In this document: positions 47,548 through 54,877 of the stretch, one piece after another
Numbering within the stretch: position 1 is the stretch's first letter
How the letters are laid out: each line of letters begins with the position of its first letter
Source: Caballeronia insecticola
GTDB taxonomy: Bacteria > Pseudomonadota > Gammaproteobacteria > Burkholderiales > Burkholderiaceae
DNA: 64,000 nucleotides
Direction of reading: 5' to 3'
NCBI RefSeq assembly: GCF_000402035.1
Contig: NC_021287.1
Span: 496,001 to 560,000, forward strand
Notes under the pieces: model-generated
What the model was told of the DNA's origin: nothing
Seen by the model: the letters and a program-made list of their open reading frames with translations, nothing else
Databases searched by the model: none
Position numbers and translations under genes: made by a program

Positions 47548-49161
47548 ATGCACGAAGAAGTCCGCAATACGGTCGATGCCTCGCCGGACGCCTACGCATC
47601 GGCGGAAGCGCTTTATCGTCGCGGACACATCGCCGACGCGTTGTCGCTTCTCGAGCGTTCCGCTCTCACAGGCACGCAAGCGCCGATGCTCAATCTCGCG
47701 GCCGCCTGCTGTCTCGCGCTTCAACGCCCGGCGCAAGCCGAAGCGTATTGCCGCCGCGCAATCGATATCAGCCCGGATTTCGCTGATGCGCACAGCAATC
47801 TTGGCGTCGTATTGCAACGAAGCGGGCGCGTCCGGGAGGCGGAAGCGGCGTATCGGCGCGTATTGACGATCCGGCCGAACCACGCTCCGGCGCATACGAA
47901 TCTCGGCCGGATTCTCGAGATGCAAGGCGCGTTCGATGCGGCGCGAACCTCGCATCTGCGAGCACTCGAATGCAATCCTGACGAGGCGGCCGCGCACACC
48001 AATCTCGGTGCTTGCTGCATGCAGCTCGAACGCTTCGACGAAGCGGAGGCGGCGTTCAGGCACGCGGCGTCGCTGGCGCCGCACGATGCCGGCGTCCATT
48101 TCAATCTCGGCACGGCGCTCAAGAAACTCGTCCGCTTCGAAGAAGCCGAACACGCTTATCGGCGCGCGCTCACGCTGCGGCCCGACCATACGAAAGCGCG
48201 TATCAATCTCGCACATGTACTGCTCGGCACCGGGCAGATGCACGAAGGATGGGCGCTCTTCGAAGCGCGCTACGAACGGGACGGCTGGTTCGAACCGCCG
48301 CGAACCGGCATTCCGATGTGGCGCGGCGAATCGCTCGCGGGCAAGTCGCTGATCGTCTGGACGGAACAGGGCTTCGGCGACAGCCTGCAGTTCTGCCGTT
48401 ATCTGCCGATGCTCAAGGCGCAAGGGCTCGCGAAGCTGACCTTCGTGTGTCCGGCTCCGCTGCGCGCGCTTTTCTCGACGCTCGATGGCGTCGATGCATG
48501 CATCACCATCGACGACAAATTCACGGCCGTGCCGCCGCACGACTACCAATGCCTGTTGATGAGCGCGCCGCATTATTGCGGCACGACGCTCGAATCCGTG
48601 CCCGCCGCGCTGCCTTATCTGCGCGTGCCGCCGGAGCGCGCACGCGCGTGGCGGAACACGCTGCCCGCGGGCGGTTTCAAGGTCGGGCTGGTCTGGGCAG
48701 GCGATCCGCGCAATCACAGCGCGCATCTGCATGCAGTGGACCGTTTGCGCTCGCTGTCGGCGCAAGCGTATCTGCCGATTCTGCGCGTGCCGGGCGCGAC
48801 GTTTATCAGCCTGCAAAAGGGCGCGTCGACGCAGCCGCAGATCGACGCGCTACCGGCCGCGTTGCGTCCCGTCGATCTTATGAACGAGGTGAAAGATTTC
48901 GCCGATACCGCCGCGATCATCGAGCAACTGGATCTGGTGATCACGGTCGATACGTCGGTCGCGCATCTGGCGGGCGCGCTGAATCGGCCTGTCTGGATTC
49001 TTTCGCGCTACGACGGGTGCTGGCGCTGGCTCTACGAAGGCGACGATTCATCGCCCTGGTATCCACGCGCGCGGCTCTTCCGGCAAACGCGTCCGGGCGA
49101 GTGGGACGACGTGATCGGCGAGGTCGAGGCCGCGCTGCGAGGCGTGCTCGCGGCGCGCTGA
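47548..49161 (+). CDS. TPR-repeat glycosyltransferase-like protein
   Basis: 537 residues from ATG 47548. The N-terminal ~220 residues are at least five tetratricopeptide repeats (AYCRRAIDISPDFADAHSNLGVVLQRSGRVREAEAAYRRVLTIRPNHAPAHTNLG and so on). The C-terminal ~300 residues resemble TPR-linked GT-B/heptosyltransferase-like domains: MWRGESLAGKSLIVWTEQGFGDSLQFCRYLPML, FKVGLVWAGDPRNHSAHLHAVDRLRSL, FISLQKGAS, LDLVITVDTSVAHLAGALNRPVWIL and SPWYPRARLFRQ. Such proteins modify polysaccharides or proteins. The acceptor is unknown. It is convergent with znuB, 4 bp apart. Confidence 0.85.
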   Translation: MHEEVRNTVDASPDAYASAEALYRRGHIADALSLLERSALTGTQAPMLNLAAACCLALQRPAQAEAYCRRAIDISPDFADAHSNLGVVLQRSGRVREAEAAYRRVLTIRPNHAPAHTNLGRILEMQGAFDAARTSHLRALECNPDEAAAHTNLGACCMQLERFDEAEAAFRHAASLAPHDAGVHFNLGTALKKLVRFEEAEHAYRRALTLRPDHTKARINLAHVLLGTGQMHEGWALFEARYERDGWFEPPRTGIPMWRGESLAGKSLIVWTEQGFGDSLQFCRYLPMLKAQGLAKLTFVCPAPLRALFSTLDGVDACITIDDKFTAVPPHDYQCLLMSAPHYCGTTLESVPAALPYLRVPPERARAWRNTLPAGGFKVGLVWAGDPRNHSAHLHAVDRLRSLSAQAYLPILRVPGATFISLQKGASTQPQIDALPAALRPVDLMNEVKDFADTAAIIEQLDLVITVDTSVAHLAGALNRPVWILSRYDGCWRWLYEGDDSSPWYPRARLFRQTRPGEWDDVIGEVEAALRGVLAAR

Positions 49162-49165
49162 AGCC

Positions 49166-49954
49166 TCAATTCCCCCGCCGTCCGATCAGACTCGCGCCAT
49201 AAACGAGCGCGGCCAGAATGGTGATCCAGAAGCTCGTCGGCCAGTCGGTGTAGTAGGCGAGCGTGAGCCCGAACCACGCTTGTCCGAGCGCAAACAGCGC
49301 CGCCAGCACCAGTCCGGACGATAACCGCGTCGTCACGTTCTGCGCCGCGGCCGCCGGGCCGACCATCAACGCGAACACCAGCAGCACGCCGACGATCTGC
49401 GTGCAGGCCGCGACCGCGAGCGCGGTGATCGCCAGAAACAGCACGGAGACGAGGCGCAGCGACACGCCCTTGGCCTCCGCGAGTTCCGGCTGCAACGACG
49501 CGAACATCAAAGGCCGCATGATGAACGCGAGCGCGGCCAGACTGACCACCGCAAGACCCGCCAGCACGACAAGCGTTTCGTGATTCACGCCGAGCACGTT
49601 GCCGAACAGGAGCGCGGTCGCCTGCGTCGCGTAAGCGGTGAAAAAGTGCAGAAACAGCAGGCCGAAGCCGAGCGACAAAGACAGGATCACGCCGATCGCC
49701 ACGTCGCGGCCCGACAGGCGCTCGCCGAGCGCGCCCATGCCGACGCCCGCCGCGAGCGTGAAGCCGACCATGCCCCAGAGCGGCGACATGCCGAGCAGCA
49801 CCGCGCCGGTCGCGCCGGTGAAGCCGACGTGCGAGAGCGCGTGGCCGGCGAAGGTCTGGCCGCGCATCACGAGAAAGTAGCCGACGATCCCCGACAGCAC
49901 CGCGACGATTCCCGACGCCGCGAATGCATTCACCATGAAGTCGTATTCAAACAT
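49166..49954 (-). CDS. znuB: Zinc ABC transporter permease
   Basis: 262 residues from ATG 49954, which overlaps the znuC stop by 8 nt. It is a multi-span permease of the ABC-3 family: FAASGIVAVLSGIVGYFLVMRGQTFAGHALSHVGFTGATGAVLLG is the family-specific opening. MGALGERLSGRDVAIGVILSLSLGFGLLFLHF and TQIVGVLLVFALMVGPAAAAQNVTTRLSSGLVLA follow. With ZnuA and ZnuC it imports zinc across the inner membrane. The longer in-frame start at 50089 lies within znuC and is not used. Confidence 0.92.
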   Translation of the reverse strand: MFEYDFMVNAFAASGIVAVLSGIVGYFLVMRGQTFAGHALSHVGFTGATGAVLLGMSPLWGMVGFTLAAGVGMGALGERLSGRDVAIGVILSLSLGFGLLFLHFFTAYATQATALLFGNVLGVNHETLVVLAGLAVVSLAALAFIMRPLMFASLQPELAEAKGVSLRLVSVLFLAITALAVAACTQIVGVLLVFALMVGPAAAAQNVTTRLSSGLVLAALFALGQAWFGLTLAYYTDWPTSFWITILAALVYGASLIGRRGN

Positions 49955-50855
49955 TGTGCGTGTGCTTTCCCTTCTTGCCGTGGCTATGGCTATGGCCATG
50001 GCCGTGATCATGTTCGTGTTCGTGCCCATGGTCGTGTTCGTGCTCGTCGCCTTCTTCGTGTGCGTGATCGAGCTTGTCGATTTCGACATCGCCCGACATC
50101 ACGAAGATGCGGCCGTTCACCCGCATCACGTCGATGGGCGAGCCGTATAGCCGCGAGAGCACGGGCTTGGAGATCACCTCGTCGACGGTGCCGAGCGCCG
50201 CGCGTCCGCTGCCGAGATAGAGCACGCGGTCGAGCGAGTTCAAGAGCGGATTGAGCTCGTGCGCCGAAAACAGCACGGTGATGTTCAACTCGCGCTGCAC
50301 GCGCCGCACGAGTTCGACGACGCCCGTCTGATGCCGCGGATCGAGGCTGATGAGCGGCTCGTCGAGCAAGAGCAGCCGCGGATTGCCGAGCAGGCATTGC
50401 GCAAGCAGGAGACGCTGCCGCTCGCCGCCCGACAGTTCCGACAGCGGGCGCGCAGCCAGTTGATGCGCGCCGACGAGTTCGAGCACGCGCTCCACGTCCG
50501 CGCGAATGCGCGCGTTGCGATGCGGCAGGCCCCAGCGATGCCCGTCCGCGGCCATCGCGACGAAATCGCGGCCCAGCACGCGCCTGCCCGCGAGGCCGCT
50601 GCGGATCTGCGGCATATAGCCGATCGACGCATTGCCGCGCACGACGGCCTCACCGTTGACGCGAATCGTCCCGCTCTTGAGCGGCACGAGCCCGAGCAGC
50701 GCGCGCATCAGCGTGGTCTTGCCCGCGCCGTTCGGCCCGAGCACGCCGATAAACTCGCCGTTGCGGACCGTGAAGCTCGCGTCGTTGAGAATCTCGCGGC
50801 CGCCGAGTTCCAGCGTCACGCGATCGACTTCGAGCGCGGCTTGCGTCGTGATCAT
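49947..50855 (-). CDS. znuC: Zinc ABC transporter ATP-binding protein with a His-rich C-terminal tail
   Basis: 302 residues from ATG 50855 (AAGG nine bases upstream; 50864 also possible). Walker A is GVLGPNGAGKTTLMRALLG, the signature LSGGERQRLLLAQCL, and Walker B LLLLDEPLISLD. The last ~45 residues are an extraordinary His/Glu/Asp run (HAHEEGDEHEHDHGHEHEH and onward, some 17 His), probably a zinc store or sensor at the cytosolic side. znuA ends 4 nt inside its start region, so the operon is tightly coupled. Confidence 0.92.
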   Translation of the reverse strand: MITTQAALEVDRVTLELGGREILNDASFTVRNGEFIGVLGPNGAGKTTLMRALLGLVPLKSGTIRVNGEAVVRGNASIGYMPQIRSGLAGRRVLGRDFVAMAADGHRWGLPHRNARIRADVERVLELVGAHQLAARPLSELSGGERQRLLLAQCLLGNPRLLLLDEPLISLDPRHQTGVVELVRRVQRELNITVLFSAHELNPLLNSLDRVLYLGSGRAALGTVDEVISKPVLSRLYGSPIDVMRVNGRIFVMSGDVEIDKLDHAHEEGDEHEHDHGHEHEHDHGHGHSHSHGKKGKHTHNV

Positions 50856-51733
50856 CGTTGCCATCCTTGCAGGGCGCCCGCGAGCGCGTCGAGTTGCGAC
50901 TGCATCCATTGCTGATACGTCTTCTTCGCGGGCAAGGTCTCCGTCACGCTGATGCTTGGCACATGCGCGTCTTGCGCGACGCTGAGCAGACGCTTCGTCA
51001 GCGCGCCCGTCGCCTGGCTGTTGTAGATGAGCACGTGCACGCGGCGCTCGCGCAGGTCTTTTTCGAACGCGGCGATATCGGCGGGACTCGGCTCGGTGTC
51101 GTTCATCGATGCCAGCTGGAAGCGCTGGTTGCGCATCTCGAAGCCGATTGCGTCGGCCATGTAGCCGAACACCGGCTCGGTCGCCGTGACGGGCACGCCC
51201 TTGTAGCGCGCCTTCAGTTGCGCGACGGTGGCGTCGATCGGCTTGAGCGAGGCGAGGAACGTGGCGAGACGCGCGTCGTAGTCGCTCTTGTGCAACGGGT
51301 CGGCGCTCGCGAGATACGCGCTCACGGCTTGCGCGACGGCGGGCATGGTCGCCGGGTCGTACCAGAGGTGCGGATTGTCGCCGGACTTCTTGCCGACGAG
51401 CTTCGCCGCGACGATCACCGTGCGCTTGTCATTGCTCTTCGATGCCGCGAGCAGCTTGTCCATCCACGGATCGTAGTCCGCGCCGTTATAGACGACGAGC
51501 GCCGCGTGCTGCAACGCGCGCGCGGTTTTCGGGCTTGCTTCGAAGAGATGCGGGTCTTCGTCCGGGTTGCTGAGAATGCTCGTCACCTGCACGCGATCGC
51601 CGCCCAACTGACGGATGACATCGCCATAAAAATTTTCCGCCGCGACGACCGGCACGCGCGCGGTCTCGGCGGACGCCGCGTTGCACAAGCCGAGCGCGAT
51701 GGCGAAGCAGGTCAGGACGTGCGCGAATTTCAT
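50852..51733 (-). CDS. znuA: Zinc ABC transporter substrate-binding protein
   Basis: 293 residues from ATG 51733 (AAGGAAACCG upstream) with a Sec signal (FAHVLTCFAIALGLCNAASA). It is a cluster A-I metal-binding protein: VVAAENFYGDVIRQLGGDRVQVTSILSNPDEDPHLFEASP gives the first His ligand (about residue 62). The next are DNPHLWYDPATMPAVA (about residue 128) and VTATEPVFGYMADAIGFEM. It lacks the long His-rich loop of E. coli ZnuA, but ZnuC here carries one instead. Manganese relatives share the fold, but the Fur/Zur-type neighbour supports zinc. Confidence 0.9.
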   Translation of the reverse strand: MKFAHVLTCFAIALGLCNAASAETARVPVVAAENFYGDVIRQLGGDRVQVTSILSNPDEDPHLFEASPKTARALQHAALVVYNGADYDPWMDKLLAASKSNDKRTVIVAAKLVGKKSGDNPHLWYDPATMPAVAQAVSAYLASADPLHKSDYDARLATFLASLKPIDATVAQLKARYKGVPVTATEPVFGYMADAIGFEMRNQRFQLASMNDTEPSPADIAAFEKDLRERRVHVLIYNSQATGALTKRLLSVAQDAHVPSISVTETLPAKKTYQQWMQSQLDALAGALQGWQR

Positions 51734-51780
51734 CGGTTTCCTTTCTGGATTCTGGATGCGGGTTCTCGAGATGAAGCGAT

Positions 51781-52239
51781 TCAGGCGTCGCGATGCTTTC
51801 GCTGACAGTCGGCGCACAGTCCGCTCAATTCGACGACCTGGTGATGCACCTGGAAGCCGTGCGCGGGCGGACTCGCCGACAGCGACGACGCGAGTTCGCG
51901 GCCCTGAATTTCGAGCGTCGCGCCGCATTCGTCGCAAATGAGGAACTGGCTTTCGTGCGGCTTGCCCGCGTCGCAGCACGCGATGAACGCGTTCTTCGAC
52001 TCGATGCGATGCACGAAGCCGTTCTCGACGAGAAAATCCAGCGCGCGATACACGGTGGTCGGCGGCACGCGCGCGCCGCGCTGCGGCGCCATGGCGTCGA
52101 TCAGGTCGTAGGCGCCGATCGGCTTGTGTGCCTTGAGCACGAGTTCGTACACCTGGCGGCGCAGCGGCGTGAGCGCGACACCGCGTTCCACGGCGAGCAC
52201 TTCGGCGCGCGCCAGCATGTTTTCGACGGATGCGGTCAT
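51781..52239 (-). CDS. zur: Fur-family zinc uptake regulator
   Basis: 152 residues from ATG 52239. The winged helix reads ALTPLRRQVYELVLKAHKPIGAYDLIDAMAPQ..RVPPTTVYRALDFLVENGFVHRIES. The metal region has FLICDECGATLEIQG and ELSGLCADCQRKH, giving two C-x2-C pairs for structural zinc, and CCDAGKPHESQF. It is first in the zur-znuA-znuC-znuB order, 47 bp before znuA. A palindromic box sits 84-98 bp upstream of its start. The role is zinc-bound repression of this operon. Confidence 0.92.
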   Translation of the reverse strand: MTASVENMLARAEVLAVERGVALTPLRRQVYELVLKAHKPIGAYDLIDAMAPQRGARVPPTTVYRALDFLVENGFVHRIESKNAFIACCDAGKPHESQFLICDECGATLEIQGRELASSLSASPPAHGFQVHHQVVELSGLCADCQRKHRDA

Positions 52240-52321
52240 GTGAGGTCCGGCCACCGGGGCGGCGCGTGTGAGGATGGCTACGTCCCGACGCGCGCAGCGG
52301 CGAACGTCGGGCTCGGTTGAG

Positions 52322-52340
52322 ATGATATAATGTATCACAT
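52322..52340 (-). promoter_or_regulatory. Zur-box-like palindrome upstream of zur-znuACB
   Basis: TGATA (52323-52327) and TATCA (52333-52337) flank an AT-rich 5-bp centre, within ATGATATAATGTATCACAT. The site is embedded in probable promoter sequence and resembles Fur/Zur-family operators (AT-rich inverted repeats with TGATA arms). Expected: autoregulation and zinc-dependent repression of the operon. Confidence 0.65.
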
Positions 52341-52465
52341 TGAGCGGTCGAATGTTCTTTCGACATTCGCATCGATCGATTCAGCGCCGGGGTGACGGAC
52401 TTGCGAGCGTTACCGCGAAGCGCGACGGAGCCGTCCTTTGAGGAACGTGGCTATCGAGATTGAGT

Positions 52466-52553
52466 GTCCGCGCTTCGGACCGCCGCAATTCGGTCAGCCG
52501 GCTGAGCTACGCATAGCGTAGGCGACAGAACCACGTGGAACGTAGGCTTACGT
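52466..52553. other. Cluster of six consecutive inverted repeats
   Basis: Within 88 bp: GTCCG/CGGAC (52466-52480), GACCG/CGGTC (52478-52495), CAGCCGGCTG (52495-52504), CTACGC-ATA-GCGTAG (52507-52521), CCACGTGG (52531-52538) and ACGTA-GGCT-TACGT (52540-52553). The interval 52341-52562 has no gene. It may be a structured RNA, a REP-like element or the remnant of a mobile element. No match was recognised. Confidence 0.5.
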
Positions 52554-52562
52554 CTCGGCATA

Positions 52563-53366
52563 TCACATGCGAGCGGATTGCCGGCGCGAACTACCCGCGA
52601 GACTGCTGGCATCGAGATCGATATTCTCGGCCCGGGCAAATTCCCGCATGCTGTGCCACTTCACGACGCCGTTCGGCAGACCGTACGCCAGCTCGCCGTC
52701 TTTCGGCTCATCATAGGTATCGGGCGCGGTCGTAAAGCGTGTCTTTCTCCACGCCAACGCGACGAGTTGCCTCTTTCCGCCTGGCAGCACCTTGAAAACA
52801 CGCAGCCATGCCGGATGCTCGTCGAGAGCGGACAGTTCCGCGCCATCGCTTTCTCCCGTAGCCGATGCGCGTGCCCATCCGACCTCGACGATCCTCACCG
52901 TTCGCCCGTCCCGATCCAGCTGCTCCTGCCGCCGGACCTGTTTGCCCAGCAACTGAAAGCGCGACACCGGAATATGCGAGCCGGCCCGAAAGTATTCCGC
53001 GACGACCCAGTCTCCGCCTGAGGAGACAATGGGCACGTCCCGGCGGCGATCATAAGCGTAGATTCCGGTCAGATGCGACAGCAGCGACTGCGGAACACGA
53101 GCATCGGGAAAAGCGTAGCGAGCGGGTTTGAAGTCGCCGGTTTCAGAGGCAATCGAATTCGCGGCATTCATATCGAGCTTCAGTTGCTGAGGCGGCAAAG
53201 TGATCGAAACGAGCCGCCCATTGGCGACGCTGGCGACGTAAGGCGGATGCGACGATTGAACCATCCTTGCCGGATATGAGGTCGATGTCTGAGTTGCCGC
53301 GCCGGAACGATTCGATATGGCGAAGAATGCGGCCGAGAGCAAAAGCGCCGTATGCCACCGTTTCAT
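52563..53366 (-). CDS. Secreted protein of unknown function
   Basis: 267 residues from ATG 53366, with a signal peptide MKRWHTALLLSAAFFAISNRSGAATQ. The mature part includes SSHPPYVASVANGRLVSITLPPQQLKLDMNAANS, ARVPQSLLSHLTGIYAYDRRRDVPIVSSGGDWVVAEYFRAGSHIPVSRFQLLGKQVRRQEQL and KDGELAYGLPNGVVKWHSM. No family was recognised. Repetitive beta-strand-like segments suggest a periplasmic beta-rich domain. The ribosome site is weak and the gene is less GC-rich than its neighbours, so it may be acquired. An earlier in-frame start at 53588 would add 74 residues without a signal peptide and is less likely. Confidence 0.65.
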   Translation of the reverse strand: MKRWHTALLLSAAFFAISNRSGAATQTSTSYPARMVQSSHPPYVASVANGRLVSITLPPQQLKLDMNAANSIASETGDFKPARYAFPDARVPQSLLSHLTGIYAYDRRRDVPIVSSGGDWVVAEYFRAGSHIPVSRFQLLGKQVRRQEQLDRDGRTVRIVEVGWARASATGESDGAELSALDEHPAWLRVFKVLPGGKRQLVALAWRKTRFTTAPDTYDEPKDGELAYGLPNGVVKWHSMREFARAENIDLDASSLAGSSRRQSARM

Positions 53367-53819
53367 GTTTTTCAAAAGGTGAGATGCGAACGCGTGTTTC
53401 GATGGATGGCGAAAGGGCCGTGAGCATCGGATTGTCACATCCGAAGATCGAAAAGTAATTCGGATAACAAAATAATGCAGCGTCGTATCCGCGACAAACG
53501 GAGCGATGCGGGTGGAGAACGAATATCGGGCCACGCCGCATAGCGTGAAGTCGCGAACCGCCATCAGCTTTTCAAGACCCACGGCCATTCGCGGAACGTT
53601 CTTTGCTGGCTTCCCCGCCAGATGGGGTTTTCCCCGACCAACCGACCGTTTGCGCGCCGCAACATCGAAACCCGTGCCGATGCCTTGACACGATCACGCG
53701 CAACGCCGATCATTCGATCAAACACAGAGCAATTGTTCAGGCGTAGAGCGTTCGCTCACATAGCGAGTCGCGAGACAGGCAGCACGCCGCCGGACAAAGC
53801 AAAGAAATCGGAGACATCG
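53367..53819. promoter_or_regulatory. Divergent control region of the polyol operon with a paired operator candidate
   Basis: 453 bp without a convincing gene. It contains two copies of a 14-bp imperfect palindrome, AGAGCAATTGTTCA at 53726-53739 and AGAGCGTTCGCTCA at 53745-53758. They agree at 10 of 14 positions and start exactly 19 bp apart, about two helical turns. A SorC-family regulator encoded at 61025 is the obvious candidate ligand. Confidence 0.5.
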
Positions 53820-54593
53820 GTGAGACTGAGAGACAAGGTCGCGATCATCACGGGCGCTGCGAGCGGCATCGGCGAGGCGGTCGCGCGGCGCTATCTGGAG
53901 GAAGGCGCGCGGGTCGTCGTCGTCGATGTGAAGGACGAGCGCGAACTGGCGCAACGCTTCAACGACGTATCCGCACGCGTGCTCGCGCTCAAGGCCGACG
54001 TCACGCAGCGCGACGATATCGCGCGCATCGTGGCACGCAGCGTCGAACATTTCGGCGGCATCGACATTCTCTTCAACAACGCGGCGCTCTTCGACATGCG
54101 CCCGATCCTCGACGAATCCTGGGACGTCTACGACCGTCTCTTCGCGGTCAACGTCAAAGGCATGTTCTTCCTGATGCAGGCGGTCGCGCAACGCATGGTC
54201 GAGCAGGGCCGCGGCGGCAAGATCATCAATATGTCATCGCAGGCCGGGCGGCGCGGCGAGGCGCTCGTGTCGCATTACTGCGCGACCAAGGCGGCCGTGA
54301 TCAGCTATACGCAATCGGCGGCGCTGGCGCTCGCGAAGGCGCGCATCAACGTGAACGGCATCGCGCCCGGCGTGGTCGATACGCCCATGTGGGAACAGGT
54401 CGATGCGCTCTTCGCGCGCTACGAGAACCGGCCGCTCGGCGAGAAGAAGCGGCTCGTCGGCGAGGAAGTGCCGCTCGGGCGCATGGGCGTGCCCGGCGAT
54501 CTGACCGGCGCGGCGCTCTTTCTGGCATCGGCGGATTCGGACTACATCACGGCGCAGACGATCAACGTCGATGGCGGCAACTGGATGAGTTGA
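53820..54593 (+). CDS. SDR-family polyol (sorbitol/galactitol-type) dehydrogenase
   Basis: 257 residues from GTG 53820 (GGAGA eight bases upstream). The longer ATG frame from 53622 adds unconserved sequence. Classical SDR motifs: TGAASGIGEAVARRY cofactor loop (about residues 13-27), VVVDVKDERE (Asp favouring NAD), FNNAALFDMRP (NNA), INMSSQAGRRGEA (catalytic Ser), YCATKAAVISY (YxxxK, about residue 152) and the C-terminal INVDGGNWMS. Sequence style matches sorbitol dehydrogenase/galactitol dehydrogenase (L-iditol 2-dehydrogenase). It heads an ABC transporter operon for a sugar alcohol, converting the imported polyol to a ketose. Confidence 0.87.
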   Translation: MRLRDKVAIITGAASGIGEAVARRYLEEGARVVVVDVKDERELAQRFNDVSARVLALKADVTQRDDIARIVARSVEHFGGIDILFNNAALFDMRPILDESWDVYDRLFAVNVKGMFFLMQAVAQRMVEQGRGGKIINMSSQAGRRGEALVSHYCATKAAVISYTQSAALALAKARINVNGIAPGVVDTPMWEQVDALFARYENRPLGEKKRLVGEEVPLGRMGVPGDLTGAALFLASADSDYITAQTINVDGGNWMS

Positions 54594-54712
54594 TGCCATC
54601 CTGCGTTGCATGCGGCTTGAAGCACGGGAAGCACCGTCTATAGTGAAACGGCGTTGCGAAGAATGCGCGGCGCTACGACGTCCCAGCGCTTCATGCAAGG
54701 TGCGGCACATAA

Positions 54713-54750
54713 GTAAGGCACATAGGCAAGGCCCGCAGGCAAGGCACAAG
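54713..54750 (+). repeat. 12-13-bp imperfect tandem repeat in the SDR to binding-protein gap
   Basis: Units GTAAGGCACATAG (54713-54725), GCAAGGCCCGCAG (54726-54738) and GCAAGGCACAAG (54739-54750), then a partial fourth. The 54594-54877 interval contains no gene. Confidence 0.65.
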
Positions 54751-54877
54751 GCAAAACCCCGGCAGCACGCGATTCCGGTCGCGCACCCTCAAAAGCAGGC
54801 AGCGGCATACACGGCACTTGCGGTCATGCAACGAGACACACCGCCAGCCCGTGCCAACAAAAAGGAGACGAACCAAC

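Noticed and set aside
49955..50089. Longer start for znuB at 50089
   Set aside because: The added residues (Thr/Ser/Met-rich) are the antiphase reading of the His-rich tail of znuC. The family N-terminus begins at 49954.
52495..52520. tRNA D-arm-like sequence on the minus strand (GTAGCTCAGCCGGCT)
   Set aside because: No T-arm GGTTCGA, anticodon arm or acceptor stem lies at tRNA spacing. The similarity is confined to about 15 bases.
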